A stretch of 7,286 nucleotides of DNA from Pseudomonadota bacterium (lineage in GTDB: Bacteria > Pseudomonadota > Alphaproteobacteria > Micropepsales > Micropepsaceae). Each line of letters starts with the position of its first letter. The stretch's first letter is position 1. Shown here one piece after another: positions 5,731-7,286 of the stretch. A model generated the notes under the pieces. The model made no database searches. It was given only the letters and a program-made list of their open reading frames with translations, and had not been told where the DNA came from. The DNA lies in contig JAKBAU010000184.1 of NCBI GenBank assembly GCA_021808875.1, positions 1 through 7,286 on the forward strand, read 5' to 3'. The position numbers and the translations under genes are program-made.

Positions 5731-6762
5731 TCAGTGCTGGGGCGTGCCTGCCGGCGTAATGTAGAGCATGTGCTCGTGATAGGCGATGTAGACATGAAAA
5801 TGCTGCAGAATGTCGCCGCCGATCAGCAAGGGTGAGAGATCACGCGAACTCTGGTGTGAAAAGAGGCTGCCGAGCGCTGGTCCATGGTCGAGATGCCGTC
5901 TTGCTGCATTATGAACCAGAAGCAGCTGGGGATTGCTCACGCTTATCCCGTTGAGGGTGAGGCTGTGGAAGCGATGGAGAAAGAAAGAGTCACCATTGCC
6001 GCCCGGCACGTAACCCGCGGCAGGGGTACCGGGGCTGCCCGGGGTGAGGCTGAAAACGGACTCCGCAGTCGAGAGGTCCAGAACGGATTTGGAGGCGCCC
6101 GTGTCAACACTGGCGGTTAGAACAACGCCATCCAGGCGTACCCGCACGGTGATCTGCCCGCCATCGTTCAAAGACATCGGAACTATGGCGACGGCGTTGG
6201 TTTTCCAGTAGATGACGCGTCCTGGACAGTGATCTGGGGACAGGATCGAGAGCGTGTTGCTACCGTAATCGATATCGACGTCAAAGTCTTTCAGCATATT
6301 GGCACCGAGTACGCCGATGAGCTTTGTGCCAGTGAACTGGCCGCCGATGTTCTGGTTGGAACCCATTTCAAAGAAATCGACACGCCGCCAGTGAAGGTGC
6401 CCGACGGCGAAGGTTTTGGCGCGGATGCCATACTGTCCATAGCTGCCCGACAAGTCATACATGCGCCAATCCGTGGCTCTACTCGGCAGATCGAGCGCCT
6501 TTACCGCTGCCGGGCTGACCATGGAAAAGGAGGCTCCGGTATCGAGCAGCATTTCTCGGGATGTGCCATCGATCACGACGGGAACGTAAATGCGCGTGCC
6601 CGTGCGGCTGCGCTGGAAGTGAAGTCGTGTCAGAAGGGTGAGCGGCCTGCAGGTGCCGGCTTGCCCAGGAGGGGTGGCAAGCAGGGCGCAGATGGCAATG
6701 ATCCAGACGTGGCGCTTGCACGCATTCTGGTTCCGTATGAACAAGCCCATGCACCTGGCCAT
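5731..6762 (-). CDS. Secreted two-lobed retropepsin-like aspartic protease
   Basis: This 343-residue protein has a signal peptide: basic region around residues 10-18, hydrophobic core 19-30, and likely cleavage after GQA (33-35). It is therefore predicted in the periplasm or outside. Two similar halves each carry a catalytic-type motif, LLDTGAS (Asp74) and SVDTGAS (Asp220). Each also has a downstream hydrophobic-glycine motif, LIGVLGANML (148-157) and LLIGGDIL (312-319), followed by a beta-strand-like D/Y-rich segment. Retropepsins dimerise to pair two such Asp residues; here one chain could supply both, as in pepsin. The mature chain has only two Cys (38 and 179), which might form a disulfide. 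The start at 6762 has AGGAG 9 bases upstream, while earlier in-frame ATGs (6801, 6804) lie within ubiD. The gene follows ubiD by 19 bp. Substrate unknown. Confidence 0.88.
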   Translation of the reverse strand: MARCMGLFIRNQNACKRHVWIIAICALLATPPGQAGTCRPLTLLTRLHFQRSRTGTRIYVPVVIDGTSREMLLDTGASFSMVSPAAVKALDLPSRATDWRMYDLSGSYGQYGIRAKTFAVGHLHWRRVDFFEMGSNQNIGGQFTGTKLIGVLGANMLKDFDVDIDYGSNTLSILSPDHCPGRVIYWKTNAVAIVPMSLNDGGQITVRVRLDGVVLTASVDTGASKSVLDLSTAESVFSLTPGSPGTPAAGYVPGGNGDSFFLHRFHSLTLNGISVSNPQLLLVHNAARRHLDHGPALGSLFSHQSSRDLSPLLIGGDILQHFHVYIAYHEHMLYITPAGTPQH

Positions 6763-6771
6763 TTGGGCAAG

Positions 6772-6776
6772 CTCCT
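6772..6776 (-). promoter_or_regulatory. Shine-Dalgarno site of the aspartic-protease-like gene
   Basis: AGGAG on the minus strand, 9 bases before the ATG at 6762 and just after the ubiD stop codon. It favours this start over ATGs at 6804, 6801 and 6750. Confidence 0.65.
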
Positions 6777-6781
6777 GTCGC

Positions 6782-7285
6782 TTACCAGATCGGGCGACCA
6801 TCACCCGGCAGACCGAGACTGTCCCAGATCCGGTTCACCCGCGCCACAACGCCAGGGTCCATCGCCAGCTTGCGTCCCCACTCGCGACTGGTTTCGGGGG
6901 GGAGCTTGTTGGTGGCGTCCAGGCCGATCTTTGAACCCAAACCAGATTGCGGGGAAGCAAAGTCGAGATAGTCGATCGGGGTATGCTCGATGAGGGTGAT
7001 GTCTCGTGCTGGATCCATACGTGTTGCCACGGCCCACATGACATCTTTCCAATCCCTTGCATCGATATCTTCATCCACCACAATGACCCATTTGGTGTAC
7101 ATGAACTGGCGTAGATAGGACCAGGTGGCGAGCATGACCCGCTTGGCATGTCCGGGATAGGCCTTCTTCATTCGGATGACGGCTATTCGATAGGAGCAGC
7201 CTTCGGGTGGCAGCCAAAAATCCAGAATCTCGGGGAATTGCTGCTGCAGCAGCGGAATGAAAACCTCGTTGAGCGCTTCACCGAG
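6782..7285 (-). CDS. ubiD: UbiD 4-hydroxy-3-polyprenylbenzoate decarboxylase, C-terminal part
   Basis: UbiD removes the carboxyl group of 4-hydroxy-3-polyprenylbenzoate in ubiquinone synthesis, using prenylated FMN made by UbiX. The window holds the last 167 residues plus the TAA stop; the family is about 490-500 residues long. The frame enters from the right edge as [20 protein letters not shown]. Matches to UbiD of other bacteria include [82 protein letters not shown] and REWGRK. The catalytic and cofactor-binding residues lie in the missing N-terminal part and cannot be checked. Nearby UbiD-family decarboxylases act on other aromatic acids, but the closeness to E. coli UbiD favours the ubiquinone role. 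Confidence 0.95.
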   Translation of the reverse strand, partial: LGEALNEVFIPLLQQQFPEILDFWLPPEGCSYRIAVIRMKKAYPGHAKRVMLATWSYLRQFMYTKWVIVVDEDIDARDWKDVMWAVATRMDPARDITLIEHTPIDYLDFASPQSGLGSKIGLDATNKLPPETSREWGRKLAMDPGVVARVNRIWDSLGLPGDGRPIW

Positions 7286-7286
7286 C

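Noticed and set aside
6229..6993. Long plus-strand open frame of 254 codons
   Set aside because: It lies antisense to two well-identified genes (ubiD and the aspartic protease), has no recognisable domain, and its composition is what a shadow of GC-rich coding DNA gives.
1..7286. CRISPR arrays, insertion sequences, tRNA genes, toxin-antitoxin pairs or phage genes
   Set aside because: Reading both strands showed no direct-repeat arrays, transposase motifs, tRNA-like cloverleaf or defence-gene motifs; coding density is high and housekeeping in nature.

Overview
The window looks like a piece of an alphaproteobacterial chromosome. It is moderately GC-rich and every gene I can support is on the minus strand. 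The series pmbA/tldE-like, cysQ-like phosphatase, DUF4170 and then lipopolysaccharide genes (msbA-like, waaA) is a layout I associate with Alphaproteobacteria. Genus cannot be told from the sequence alone. I see no mobile element, CRISPR array, tRNA or rRNA, and no sign of recent transfer.

In transcription order (high to low coordinates): (1) the C-terminal third of ubiD, a ubiquinone-pathway decarboxylase, enters from the right edge. (2) A secreted aspartic-protease-like protein with two DTGAS lobes follows after 19 bp. (3) After a 202 bp gap holding a small palindrome and a GC-rich hairpin comes a small membrane protein of the MAPEG family. (4) A pmbA/tldE-type gene starts at GTG only 4 bp later. 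(5) A CysQ/inositol-monophosphatase-like gene starts at TTG and overlaps pmbA by 14 bp. (6) A 77-residue DUF4170 protein follows after 10 bp. (7) After 76 bp comes an MsbA-type ABC exporter. (8) The N-terminal two thirds of waaA (Kdo transferase) runs off the left edge.

The close spacing from MAPEG to waaA suggests one operon, or a few overlapping transcription units. The last two genes serve the outer membrane: WaaA adds Kdo to the lipid A precursor, and an MsbA-type flippase would move the core-lipid A across the inner membrane. CysQ-like, DUF4170 and PmbA have no proven role in that pathway but travel with it in many alphaproteobacteria.

The window is mostly ordinary housekeeping. The points most worth a second look are the two-lobed, apparently single-chain retropepsin-like protein; an Asp in WaaA where a catalytic-site Glu is usual; the uncharacterised DUF4170 family in an LPS operon, with a coding-like stretch after its stop codon; and a hairpin covering the ribosome-binding region of the msbA-like gene. 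I found no convincing wholly new system.
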